From Tranquillimonas alkanivorans (GTDB lineage: Bacteria; Pseudomonadota; Alphaproteobacteria; Rhodobacterales; Rhodobacteraceae), in the NCBI RefSeq assembly GCF_900115595.1, contig NZ_FOXA01000006.1, positions 124,001 to 188,000 of the forward strand: a DNA stretch of 64,000 nt, written 5' to 3'. The stretch's first letter is position 1. Every line of letters begins with the position of its first letter. The position numbers and the translations under genes were made by a program. Shown here piece after piece: positions 43,567 to 51,286 of the stretch. A model generated the notes under the pieces. The model worked only from the letters and a program-made list of their open reading frames with translations, made no database searches and had not been told where the DNA came from.

Positions 43567-44256
43567 TCAGTCCTCGCACCGGATCGTCAGCCGGTCGACC
43601 GGGCCGAGCTCGGCCTCGACCGCGGACATCAGTCGGGCGGACAGGTGCGTCTCGATATAACTCGCCACGAAGCGCTTGGCGCAGGTCAGCACCACCGCGT
43701 CGCGGGTGAACGTCTCGCAGTCGACGTGCTGGAACCACGCCCCGAACAGCGCCGGGTCCTCCCGTTCAAGCCGCTGCCGGGTGGCGGCCCAGGTCCCCTG
43801 CCCCGCCGCGGCCGACTGCGCCTTCCTGCCGAAATCCACCTTCACCACGCGCGGCGTCTCGTCCTCGGCGTGGCCGTCCATGCGGTCGGCGAAGTCGGTG
43901 CCCACGTCGCCCCAGCGATCCCGCGACAGGCGCAGCACCTCGGCCCGGTTCAGCCGATAGGCGGCCACCCTGCCCCGCACGCCGGGTCGGGTGCACACGA
44001 TGAGGTTCGCCGCCGTCAGCCGCTTGATCTCGCGTTTGACGGTCCGCTCGTCGACGCCCCACATCCGCGCCAGGTCGCGCTGGCCCACGCTGACCTCGTC
44101 GTTGATCCAGTTGTAGCGCGAGGTCACCATCGAGATCAGCCTGAGCATCGACGTGCGAAAGCCCGGAGAGCCGGTGAGCCCGATCAGGCTGAGCGCCGTA
44201 AGGATGTCGTACTTGACCACCCCGGCGCCGACGCCGGTGATCCGCCTGCTCTGCAT
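43567..44256 (-). CDS. DnaA-like plasmid replication initiator
   Basis: The 229-residue protein has a winged-helix region at about 45-115 (VSVGQRDLARMWGVDERTVK, REIKRLTAANLIV) and a C-terminal 60 residues that resemble the N-terminal domain of DnaA (LFGAWFQHVD, LTCAKRFVASYIETHL, LTIRCED). It lacks the AAA+ ATPase and DnaA DNA-binding domains. This is the layout of the 'DnaA-like' replicases that define one class of Rhodobacterales plasmids. It is divergent from parA, with the 381-bp gap as candidate origin and shared promoter region. A convincing assignment, but the name is by recognition only. Confidence 0.82.
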   Translation of the reverse strand: MQSRRITGVGAGVVKYDILTALSLIGLTGSPGFRTSMLRLISMVTSRYNWINDEVSVGQRDLARMWGVDERTVKREIKRLTAANLIVCTRPGVRGRVAAYRLNRAEVLRLSRDRWGDVGTDFADRMDGHAEDETPRVVKVDFGRKAQSAAAGQGTWAATRQRLEREDPALFGAWFQHVDCETFTRDAVVLTCAKRFVASYIETHLSARLMSAVEAELGPVDRLTIRCED

Positions 44257-44339
44257 GCGGCTGCTCCTGCCTGTCCTCGTTGCGGACCGATCTGACGCCG
44301 GTCTCGATTCTCGCTGCAGGGTCAGGGAAGCCGTTTTTC

Positions 44340-44637
44340 CCGAACTTTGTCAACGAAAAGCGAAATACAGGAATTCTGCTCCTCTTCCCAAAAAATGGGA
44401 AATCCAAGGTTTAATGGAGAAGGGGGACACCATGGTTGTCACCCAATCGGGCGCTCCGTGTCACCAAAAGCTATGAGGAAGGGGCGGTTCTGTCACCAAA
44501 TCTGGTGCGTATCTGCCGCGGTTGTCGCGACTTTCCGCATCTTCGGCCCGAATCGAGGAAAATCGGGAAAATGCGTTTTGCCAGAAACCGTGTTTCCCGT
44601 TATTCACGATGCCAGGCAAAACAACAAGAGCAGAGCG
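44340..44637. other. Candidate replication origin region
   Basis: The gap between the initiator and parA holds a relatively AT-rich stretch (about 44340-44420) with a palindrome TTCCCA-AAAAA-TGGGAA, three direct repeats of TGTCACC(C/A)AA starting at 44437, 44459 and 44491, and TTATTCACG at 44600-44608, one base from the DnaA box TTATNCACA. The combination of AT-rich DNA, iteron-like repeats and a DnaA box next to a replication gene suggests the origin. No experiment supports this. Confidence 0.6.
44437..44500 (+). repeat. Three iteron-like direct repeats
   Basis: TGTCACCCAA (44437-44446), TGTCACCAAA (44459-44468) and TGTCACCAAA (44491-44500), with spacings of 22 and 32 bp. They sit in the gap between the initiator and parA. 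They may bind the initiator protein. Confidence 0.55.
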
Positions 44638-45951
44638 ATGCGAGATCACACCGACCTTCAGGCGATGAACGAACGCAGTCTCTCCCAGCAGACCGCCGTT
44701 CGCCGCGCCACATTCTCCCCCTCGGAAACGAAGACGCTGCGGCCCTTCTCGATCTGGGAGATCAGCCAGTTCATGTTCCGCGTGCCCGCCGACACCCTGC
44801 GCAAGCGGCTGGCCGACGACCCCTCCCTGCCCCAGGGCCAGACCCAGGACGACGGCCGCCAGCGCTGGTTCACGCTGGAAGAGATCAACGAGCTGCGCCG
44901 CCGCGTCCGCTTTCGCGGCAAGACGCTGCTGCCCGAGCGTCCGAACGGTCGCGCCATGCGCGTGGCGGTGTCGAACTTCAAGGGCGGCGTCGGCAAGACC
45001 GTCGTGGCCCAGCACCTGGCCCACGCCGCCGCGCTGGACGGCTACCGGGTGCTGGTCATCGACTTCGACCCGCAGGCGACGCTGACCCACTCGATGGGCT
45101 TGGTCGAGGTGAAGGAGTGGAACACCGTCTGGGGCATCATGTGCCGCGACCTCTGCCGCGAGGCCGACCGCATCGCCGAAAGCTTCGACGACCCCGACGA
45201 CTGCCCCTACCCCTCCGCCGACGAGCTGCCCGAGGACGTTCAGTCGATCGGCGCGCAGCGGGTGCAGGATTTCATCCAGCGCACCTGCTGGCCGACCATC
45301 GACATTATCCCCTCCTGCGCCAACGCGGCCTTCGTCGAATTCGCTAGCGCGCAGTACCGGTCGATCCACAAGGCGTGGAGCTTCTTCGGCTGCATAGACC
45401 GCTACCTGAACGAGCTGCCGGACGACCAGTACGACCTGATCCTCTTCGACTGCCCGCCGGCCATCGGTTACCAGTCGCTGAACGCGGCCTTCGCGGCAGA
45501 CATCCTCTATATCCCCTCTGGCCCCGGCTACTGGGAATACGACAGCACGACGAGTTACCTGGGCCAGCTGGGCGATGCGCTCGAGGATATCTCGGTCGGC
45601 TTCTCGAAGCTCGCCGCCGACGCCGGCATCAGCCTGCCCAAGACGTTCCGCGATGTGCGGGTGCTGATGACCCGGTTCGAGAACAACAACCCCCTGCACA
45701 TCGCCATGCTCGACGCGTTTCGCAACGTGTTCGGCGCCGACGTCTGCCAGCACCCGATCGAGCTGACCCGCGCGGTCGAACAATCGGGCCGCTTCCAGAC
45801 CTCGGTCTATGAACAGGACTATCGGCAGATGACGCGCGAGACCTGGAAGCGTGCGCGGCAGAGCTTCGACCGGGCCTATGAGGAATTCCTAACCACCCTG
45901 CTTCAGGCTTGGCGGGCCGAGAAGGCAGAACCCGCGCGGATGGAGGCTTAA
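44638..45951 (+). CDS. parA: ParA-type partition ATPase
   Basis: From the ATG at 44638 the protein has 437 residues. Residues 30-90 form an N-terminal HTH region (SIWEISQFMFRVPADTLRKR) seen in plasmid ParA/RepA proteins that also repress their operon. The deviant Walker A motif is KGGVGKT at 115-121, followed by VIDFDPQATLTHSM and LILFDCPPAIGYQSL. It should bind DNA in the ATP form and move ParB-parS complexes. It lies 3 bp before parB in the same operon. The frame is open upstream to 44347, but that part contains the repeats and is not coding. Confidence 0.93.
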   Translation: MRDHTDLQAMNERSLSQQTAVRRATFSPSETKTLRPFSIWEISQFMFRVPADTLRKRLADDPSLPQGQTQDDGRQRWFTLEEINELRRRVRFRGKTLLPERPNGRAMRVAVSNFKGGVGKTVVAQHLAHAAALDGYRVLVIDFDPQATLTHSMGLVEVKEWNTVWGIMCRDLCREADRIAESFDDPDDCPYPSADELPEDVQSIGAQRVQDFIQRTCWPTIDIIPSCANAAFVEFASAQYRSIHKAWSFFGCIDRYLNELPDDQYDLILFDCPPAIGYQSLNAAFAADILYIPSGPGYWEYDSTTSYLGQLGDALEDISVGFSKLAADAGISLPKTFRDVRVLMTRFENNNPLHIAMLDAFRNVFGADVCQHPIELTRAVEQSGRFQTSVYEQDYRQMTRETWKRARQSFDRAYEEFLTTLLQAWRAEKAEPARMEA

Positions 45952-45954
45952 GAG

Positions 45955-47010
45955 ATGTCGGGCGACAACAAGTTCCGGATTGGACCGATCGATTCCAGCA
46001 CCGCCGCCCGGCGCCGGCGCACGCCCGGTCCCATGGGCGCCGCCGTGCGCGAAACGGCCGAGAGCCTGAGCGAGGCGACCGAGACCAAGATCGAGCAGCG
46101 CCGCCGCAATGCCGAGGATGCCCGTGCTTGGCGCGAGGCCCGCGAGAGCGGGCTGGTCCTGGCCGCTTTGCGCGTCGACGACGTGGCGACGGACGACCTG
46201 CCGCGCGACCGGTTGGAACTCGACGCGATCGCGGTGTCCGACGAGATGGAGGAGTTGAAGGCCTCGATCCGCGCGCGCGGGCAGAAAGAGCCGATCGAGG
46301 TCTACGAGGCGCCGGACGGCAAGTACCAGCTGAAGAAGGGCTGGCGGCGTCTGACGGCGCTGTCGCAGCTTCGCGCCGAGACTGGTGAGGACCGTTTCGA
46401 ACGGGTTATCGCCCGTGTCGAGGGAACGGTCAGCGACCGCGTCGACCGCTACATCGACATGGTCGAGGAGAACGTGGTCCGCCAGGATCTGACCTTCGCC
46501 GAGATGGCGCAGCTGGCGATCACCGCGGCCGAGGACGACTCGGTCGACGGCGATGACGCCGAGGCGATGGTGAACCGGCTTTACGGATCGCTGCACAAGA
46601 TGAAGCGCTCGTACATCCGCAGCTTCGTGCACCTTCTGCTGGCGCTCGGGGAGGACCTGCGGTGGCCGCGCGAGGTGTCGCGCAACCTGGGCGTCGACGT
46701 GGCCCGGGCGCTGAAGGCCGGGCAGGGCGACGTCGAGGATCTGCGCGGACGGCTGGCTGGGTGTTCGGATGCGGGCGCGCAGTCCGAAGTGCTGGGCTCG
46801 TTCCTCAAGCGGCTGAATGCGCCCGAGCCGGTGGGTCGCGGAGTGCAGGTGCCTCGGCAGAAATACGAGTTCCACCTGGGCCCGACGAAGGTGACGGCGC
46901 GGATGGGGGAGTGTCGGATCGTCAGCGGTCGCGACTTCACCAACGTCCCGCGCGAGAAGCTGGAGCGGGCGATCAAGGCGTTCGAGGCGGAGCTCGAACG
47001 CAACGGATGA
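45955..47010 (+). CDS. parB: ParB-type partition protein
   Basis: The 351-residue protein has the ParB/Srx-like N-terminal domain (LELDAIAVSDEMEELKASIR, EPIEVYEAPDGKYQLKKGWRRLTALSQL, the GxRR motif), a middle DNA-binding region (EENVVRQDLTFAEMAQLAI, YIRSFVHLLLAL) and a C-terminal dimer region. The ParB nucleotide-binding motifs appear intact. It follows parA by 3 bp. A strong hairpin terminator at 47036 and a cluster of palindromes lie immediately downstream, which is the usual place for its binding sites. Confidence 0.93.
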   Translation: MSGDNKFRIGPIDSSTAARRRRTPGPMGAAVRETAESLSEATETKIEQRRRNAEDARAWREARESGLVLAALRVDDVATDDLPRDRLELDAIAVSDEMEELKASIRARGQKEPIEVYEAPDGKYQLKKGWRRLTALSQLRAETGEDRFERVIARVEGTVSDRVDRYIDMVEENVVRQDLTFAEMAQLAITAAEDDSVDGDDAEAMVNRLYGSLHKMKRSYIRSFVHLLLALGEDLRWPREVSRNLGVDVARALKAGQGDVEDLRGRLAGCSDAGAQSEVLGSFLKRLNAPEPVGRGVQVPRQKYEFHLGPTKVTARMGECRIVSGRDFTNVPREKLERAIKAFEAELERNG

Positions 47011-47035
47011 GGCGGTAACCCACGGGTTACCTTTG

Positions 47036-47066
47036 AAGGCCGGCCCTGAGGGGCCGGCCTTTTTCT
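47036..47066 (+). terminator. Terminator of parAB
   Basis: AAGGCCGGCCC-TGAG-GGGCCGGCCTT followed by TTTTC is an 11-bp GC-rich stem with a T-run, directly after parB and between the first two palindromes. Confidence 0.85.
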
Positions 47067-47210
47067 TTGCGGGGGTAACCCGCGGGTTACCGTGGCGGGC
47101 GGTGGGGTGACCCGCGAGTTAGCTTCGGCTTGCGTGGTAACCCGTGGGTTACCCTTTGGGCGGATCGGGTCGAGGGGGCTGTCTGCCCCCTCTGCGCCTG
47201 CGGCGCATTC

Positions 47211-47243
47211 ACCCCCGAGGATATTTCGAGACCAAAGATGAGA
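47211..47243 (+). repeat. Intergenic motif copy 4
   Basis: CCCCCGAGGATATTTCGAGA followed by CCAAAGATGAGAG. It lies inside the palindrome cluster after parB. It matches the copies at 18328 and 39328 (read in reverse) and, more loosely, 15277. Confidence 0.65.
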
Positions 47244-47410
47244 GAGCGGGGTGTGGTAATTTGCGGGGTGCCTCCGAGATGGGTCGAGTTCCTTGTACAC
47301 GGGTCGGGCGGTAACCCGCGGGTTACCGGCGGCGCATCGTAGGGCGGAGCCCGGAGTAGGTAACCCGTGGGTTACCTATCAAGAAGCCTGTAGCGGGGGG
47401 GCTCGACAAT

Positions 47411-48344
47411 CTACACGTCGTCGTAATGCCGGTGCGCCTGGGTGGTCGACCCGCGCCGCGATAGGCGCATCGGCCTGGATCGGTGCGCCGCCTTCGCCAG
47501 AAAGCCGGAGCGCAGGCCGTGGGTCGAGGCGAAGCCGGGCGGCAGGGCGGCCGCCATCAGCCTGTGGGCGATGGCACCGTGTGCGCCCTCGGGCGACGGG
47601 CCGCGCGGAAGGGCGCGGCCGGATTTCGCTCGGTGGGAAGGAGAGGAGCCGTCCTCGGTCCCGGCGGCAGCGACCCATGCGACCACCGCGCGTGAGGCGC
47701 GGCCCTTGAGCCCAGGCGCGGGACGCGGTCCCGAGCCGGTTGTCTTGCTATCGACAAACGCGATTCAGTTCACGCCAATGGCCCTAGGCTCCTCGGGCGA
47801 GACATCCTACCGCCGGAGTGCTGCAATTCCGGGCCGCCGGCGGTGGCCTGAGGCCCAGCCGAGCATCAGGACGGTGTGCGGTTGCGCGGACCCCATAGGC
47901 CGCGGCTGCAAGCGGAGAGCATGTCCTGCAGCACGTCACGCGTGAGCGCGTGGAGGTTGGCGCGCAGGGCAGGCGTTGGCACGGTGGCCCGTGGCGCGGG
48001 CCTGCCGGATCAGCGGCGGGCCGAACGGGCTGTCGAGTGTGCGCCTCTTATGGAAGGCGCGCCACGATGCGATGCGGCGGTCGAGCGGTCGAGGGCGCAA
48101 GGCAGGTTGGTCTCGGCGCCAAGGTCGCGGAAATGGTCGAGCACTAAGCGCGTCGCACACCTCCTCGTGCCAATTGGGTCCGTCGCCAAAGGGGAGGCAC
48201 CGCCCTGTCGAGATGTAGACGAGGCCGCGTTGAGGGGCACGCAGCGTGGCGGCGGGCGTGCCGCAGACGTAGACTTCGGCCAGGGGCGGCCTCGTCCTCG
48301 GGCGACCGTGCGGCGGAGGCGGGCAGGGCGACGGCGGATGTCAT
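47411..48344 (-). pseudogene. Decayed tyrosine recombinase/integrase
   Basis: Reading the minus strand from an ATG at 48344, pieces of an integrase appear in different frames: SAVALPASAARSPEDEA, then DRRIASWRAFHKRRTLDSPF, ALTRDVLQDMLSAC, TVLMLGWASGHRRRPGIAAL, SKTTGSG, LKGRASRAVVAWVAAAGTED, and the C-terminal STHGLRSGFLAKAA with THRHYDDV-like end (catalytic His-x-x-Arg box and Tyr). At least three frameshifts or stops (for example a TGA in the 47.75-kb region) break it. The family is the tyrosine recombinases common on alphaproteobacterial replicons, possibly used for dimer resolution. The rest of 47377-48524 holds no other recognisable gene. Confidence 0.78.
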
Positions 48345-48524
48345 GGACGGGAAGATGCCCAGAGGGCGGGGCGCGGTCGAGGTGAGGGAAGTTGTGAGCA
48401 ATATGGTCAAAAAATGCACATTGCAGCCCCGGGCGAGAATGGTTGCGGGCTCGTGTGTCGCGCCGACTTGATCCCCGCGGCAGGACGGGACACCTCGTGC
48501 AGGCGAAAAGACTGGAGGACGAGA

Positions 48525-49628
48525 ATGCTGCGCGGGCTGAACACGCTTTTGCTGCTTCTGATCGGGGCCCTCGTCGGGATCGCGCTTTACGCCTTCGCGC
48601 CCGTCCATCTGGTCTGGAACGGGGCGCCGCGGGCGGTGACGCCGCGGGGGGACCTGGCGCAGAGCGAGCGGACGACGATCGAGCTGTTCGAGGCGACGCG
48701 GGACTCGGTGGTGTCGATCACCACCGCCGGCATCGTGCGCGATCCCTGGACCCGGCGCACCCGGGAGGTGCCGCGCGGCACCGGGTCGGGCTTCGTGTGG
48801 GACGAGGCGGGGCACATCGTCACCAACAACCACGTCGTGGCCGGGGCGTCGGGTGCGCAGGTGCGGCTGGCCGACGGGCGGGTGCTGGACGCGGAGCTGG
48901 TGGGGACCGATCCGCGCCACGACCTCGCCGTTCTGCGGGTTCGAGCGGCGGGGCAGGGGCCCGAGCCGCTGCCAATCGGGCGCAGCGAGAACATCCAGGT
49001 GGGGCAAAGCGTGCTGGCCATCGGCAACCCGTTCGGGCTGGACTGGACGCTGACCACGGGCGTGGTCTCGGCGCTCGACCGCGAGATCCCGGCCGAGGGC
49101 GGCGACACGATCGAGGGGCTGATCCAGACGGACGCCGCCATCAACCCCGGCAACTCGGGCGGGCCGCTGATCGACTCGGCGGGCCGGATGATCGGGGTGA
49201 ACACGGCCATCTTCAGTCCTTCGGGCTCGAGCGCGGGGATCGGCTTCGCGGTGCCGGTGGATACCGTGAACCGCGTTGTGCCGCAGCTTATCCGGCGGGG
49301 AGAGTACCGGCCGCCTGTGCTGGGCGTGCTGCATGACGAGCGCGCGAACCAGTTGGCGCGGGGGCAGGGGGTCGAGGGTGTTCTGGTGCTGGGCGTGCGG
49401 CCGGGCACGCCCGCCGCGTCGGCCGGGCTGCGCCCGGCGCGGCGGAGCGCGCGGGGCGGGATTGTGCTGGGCGACGTGATCGTGGAGATCGGGGGGCGGC
49501 GGGTGGTCAGCTCGGACGATCTGCGCGACGCGCTCGACCTGCACCGGCCGGGCGATGCGGTCGAGCTGGTCGTGCTGCGCCGCGGCGAAGAGGTCACGCT
49601 GACGGTGACGCTTGCCGCGACGGGCTGA
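48525..49628 (+). CDS. HtrA/DegP-type serine protease with PDZ domain
   Basis: The 367-residue protein has one N-terminal membrane anchor (LNTLLLLLIGALVGIALYAF), a trypsin-like domain with the catalytic triad H103 (TNNHVVAG), D133 (RHDLAVL) and S211 (NPGNSGGPL), and one C-terminal PDZ domain (VLVLGVRPGTPAASAGL; GDVIVEIGGRRV). It resembles DegS/HtrA anchored proteases that degrade or cut damaged envelope proteins. ACTGGAGGACGAGA precedes the ATG at 48525. It starts just beyond the decayed integrase and reads away from it. Confidence 0.9.
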   Translation: MLRGLNTLLLLLIGALVGIALYAFAPVHLVWNGAPRAVTPRGDLAQSERTTIELFEATRDSVVSITTAGIVRDPWTRRTREVPRGTGSGFVWDEAGHIVTNNHVVAGASGAQVRLADGRVLDAELVGTDPRHDLAVLRVRAAGQGPEPLPIGRSENIQVGQSVLAIGNPFGLDWTLTTGVVSALDREIPAEGGDTIEGLIQTDAAINPGNSGGPLIDSAGRMIGVNTAIFSPSGSSAGIGFAVPVDTVNRVVPQLIRRGEYRPPVLGVLHDERANQLARGQGVEGVLVLGVRPGTPAASAGLRPARRSARGGIVLGDVIVEIGGRRVVSSDDLRDALDLHRPGDAVELVVLRRGEEVTLTVTLAATG

Positions 49629-49631
49629 GCG

Positions 49632-50393
49632 TCACTCGCCCAGGCGGTCGTACTCGAAATCGGCAAGGTCGCTGATCTCGTCCTCGCCGGCCTCGATGTC
49701 GTAATAGGGCGAGCCGGCGTCCCAGTCGGCGCCGCCCTCGTAGCCGTAGTAGGGCCAGGCGCGGTAGTTTTCGCCGTACTCGAAGGCGGGCTGCACGATG
49801 ACGGCCGTGACGGCGCCGTTTTCGAGAATCACGTCGCTGACATAGCCGTAGTCGCGGATGGCGTCGTCGTCGCGCAGCCGGGCGTAGTCGCCGATCAGTT
49901 CGCTGATGCGCCAGGCGCGGGGACCCAGGTCGGCGTCGTCGAGATCGCCCACCGGGCCTTCCTGCATGGTGCCGAGCCCCAGGGCGGGGGTGGCGATGTC
50001 GTAGTCGTCCACGTTTTCTTCGCTCAGCGGCACGATGATGCCGCTGCCGTCGGGGGCGAGCTCGACCAGGTCGAAGGGGATGGAGACATGGGTGTCGCCG
50101 ATGTCCCACAGCCCGCCGACCTCGGCGATGATGGCGATGACGGTGCCGTCGGGGCCGACGATGACGTCCTCGACATCGCCGATCTCCTCACCTCCGGCGC
50201 CGTAGACTTCCATGTCGTCGATGAAGTCGTCGGCGCTGACGCCGTTGGCATAGAGGTCCTCGGTGTTCCAGTCGGCCAGCGCGATCACGTCGGCGTCGGA
50301 CAACGCGTCGGCCGTTTCCTGCGCGGGTGCGGGTGCGGCGAGCGTGGCGGCGGCGAGGGCGAGGGCGAGGGCGGATGTCGTGGTGCGTGTCAT
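49632..50393 (-). CDS. Secreted protein with PRC-barrel-like domains
   Basis: From the ATG at 50393 the protein has 253 residues with a signal peptide (TSALALALAAATLAAPAPAQ). Two repeats of a PRC-barrel-like pattern are seen: EVYGAGGEEIGDVEDVIVGP, DGTVIAIIAEVGG and later RLRDDDAIRDYGYVSDVILE, NGAVTAVIVQPA. It is very acidic throughout. PRC-barrel proteins bind RNA, other proteins or surfaces; the role here is unknown. GGAGGAGACACC precedes the ATG. It is convergent with the protease gene (3-bp gap) and divergent from sodC. Confidence 0.75.
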   Translation of the reverse strand: MTRTTTSALALALAAATLAAPAPAQETADALSDADVIALADWNTEDLYANGVSADDFIDDMEVYGAGGEEIGDVEDVIVGPDGTVIAIIAEVGGLWDIGDTHVSIPFDLVELAPDGSGIIVPLSEENVDDYDIATPALGLGTMQEGPVGDLDDADLGPRAWRISELIGDYARLRDDDAIRDYGYVSDVILENGAVTAVIVQPAFEYGENYRAWPYYGYEGGADWDAGSPYYDIEAGEDEISDLADFEYDRLGE

Positions 50394-50561
50394 GGTGTCT
50401 CCTCCTGCTGGGCGGAGCGGGCTCCGCCGCTTGCGGGAAGAACGTGTGAGCCGGGGGGCGCGTTCCGGAACCGCCCGCGCGCGGGCCGGGTTTTCCGCCC
50501 GACCCGGACGCGGCCGCATGGCGCGGCGGTGGCGGGAGTGTTGCAGAAAGGACATTGAAAG

Positions 50562-51104
50562 ATGCGTATCAGCAAGACGACGGCCGCCGTGGCGGCGATC
50601 CTGATTGGCGCGGGCGCCCCGGCACTGGCGCAGGATGCGATGACGGCCGAGGTGATGACCGCCGACGGGACGGCTGCGGGTACTGTCACCTTCGAGCAGG
50701 TCGAGCACGGGGTCGTGATCATCGCAGAGCTCGAGAACCTGCCCGAGGGGCCGCACGGGTTCCATATCCACGAAACCGGGGCCTGCGAGCCGGACTTCCA
50801 GGCGGCGGGCGGCCATTACAGCCCGACCGACAACGTTCACGGCTTCAACTCGCCCGATGGCTACCACGCGGGTGACCTGCCCAACATCCACGTCGCGGCG
50901 GACGGAACGGCGCAGGCCGAGTTCTTCGCACCGCACCTGATGCTGGGCGAGCCGGAGGGCGACGGCGCGCCGTTCACGCTGGCGGACGAGGATGGCTCGG
51001 CCATCATGGTGCACGAGAACGGCGACGATTATCAGGCGGACCCGTCCGGATCGACCGGCAGCCGCATCGCCTGCGGCGTCATCGCGCCCGCTCAGGGGGA
51101 CTGA
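50562..51104 (+). CDS. sodC: Periplasmic Cu/Zn superoxide dismutase
   Basis: The 180-residue protein has a signal peptide ending AQDA and the copper ligands H68 and H70 in GFHIHE, the bridging H85 in GGHYSP, zinc ligands H93, H102 and D105, and a further Cu ligand in MVHENGDDY. The disulfide cysteines are C75 and the one in RIACGV. The active-site Arg near the C-terminus is in the SRIACG region. It converts superoxide to peroxide in the periplasm. It is divergent from the PRC-barrel gene, with promoters in the 168-bp gap. Confidence 0.95.
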   Translation: MRISKTTAAVAAILIGAGAPALAQDAMTAEVMTADGTAAGTVTFEQVEHGVVIIAELENLPEGPHGFHIHETGACEPDFQAAGGHYSPTDNVHGFNSPDGYHAGDLPNIHVAADGTAQAEFFAPHLMLGEPEGDGAPFTLADEDGSAIMVHENGDDYQADPSGSTGSRIACGVIAPAQGD

Positions 51105-51286
51105 GGCGGCGCTCGGCAGCCGGGGCGTGTGGTCCCGGCTGCTTTACGGCCGAAAGGCGCTGCGTCGCGGGCCGGGCCACGGGATGACCTCGTACGCGAC
51201 AACGCGCCGACGCTTTCGCGCCACATCGTCCCGGTCTTTTGGGGCCAAGCGGCTATCGGGCCGCACAGGCAAGACGGGATGAGCAA

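Larger units (their letters stand above)
47014..47376. repeat. parS: Cluster of six 18-bp palindromes, probable parS array
   Basis: Copies of GGTAACCC-NN-GGGTTACC lie at 47014-47031 (centre AC), 47074-47091 (GC), 47106-47123 (GC, degenerate, three changes), 47136-47153 (GT), 47310-47327 (GC) and 47359-47376 (GT). Start-to-start distances are 60, 32, 30, 174 and 49 bp. They begin three bases after the parB stop. Their arms are identical in five of six copies. ParB binding is inferred from sequence type and position; initiator binding is the alternative. Confidence 0.82.

Noticed and set aside
44347-44637. An N-terminal extension of ParA upstream of 44638
   Set aside because: The stretch contains the direct repeats and AT-rich DNA and gives no recognisable protein; the HTH region follows the ATG at 44638.
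47442-47945. Plus-strand frames in the gap after parB
   Set aside because: They are antisense to the integrase remains and have no motif; composition is that of non-coding GC-rich DNA.
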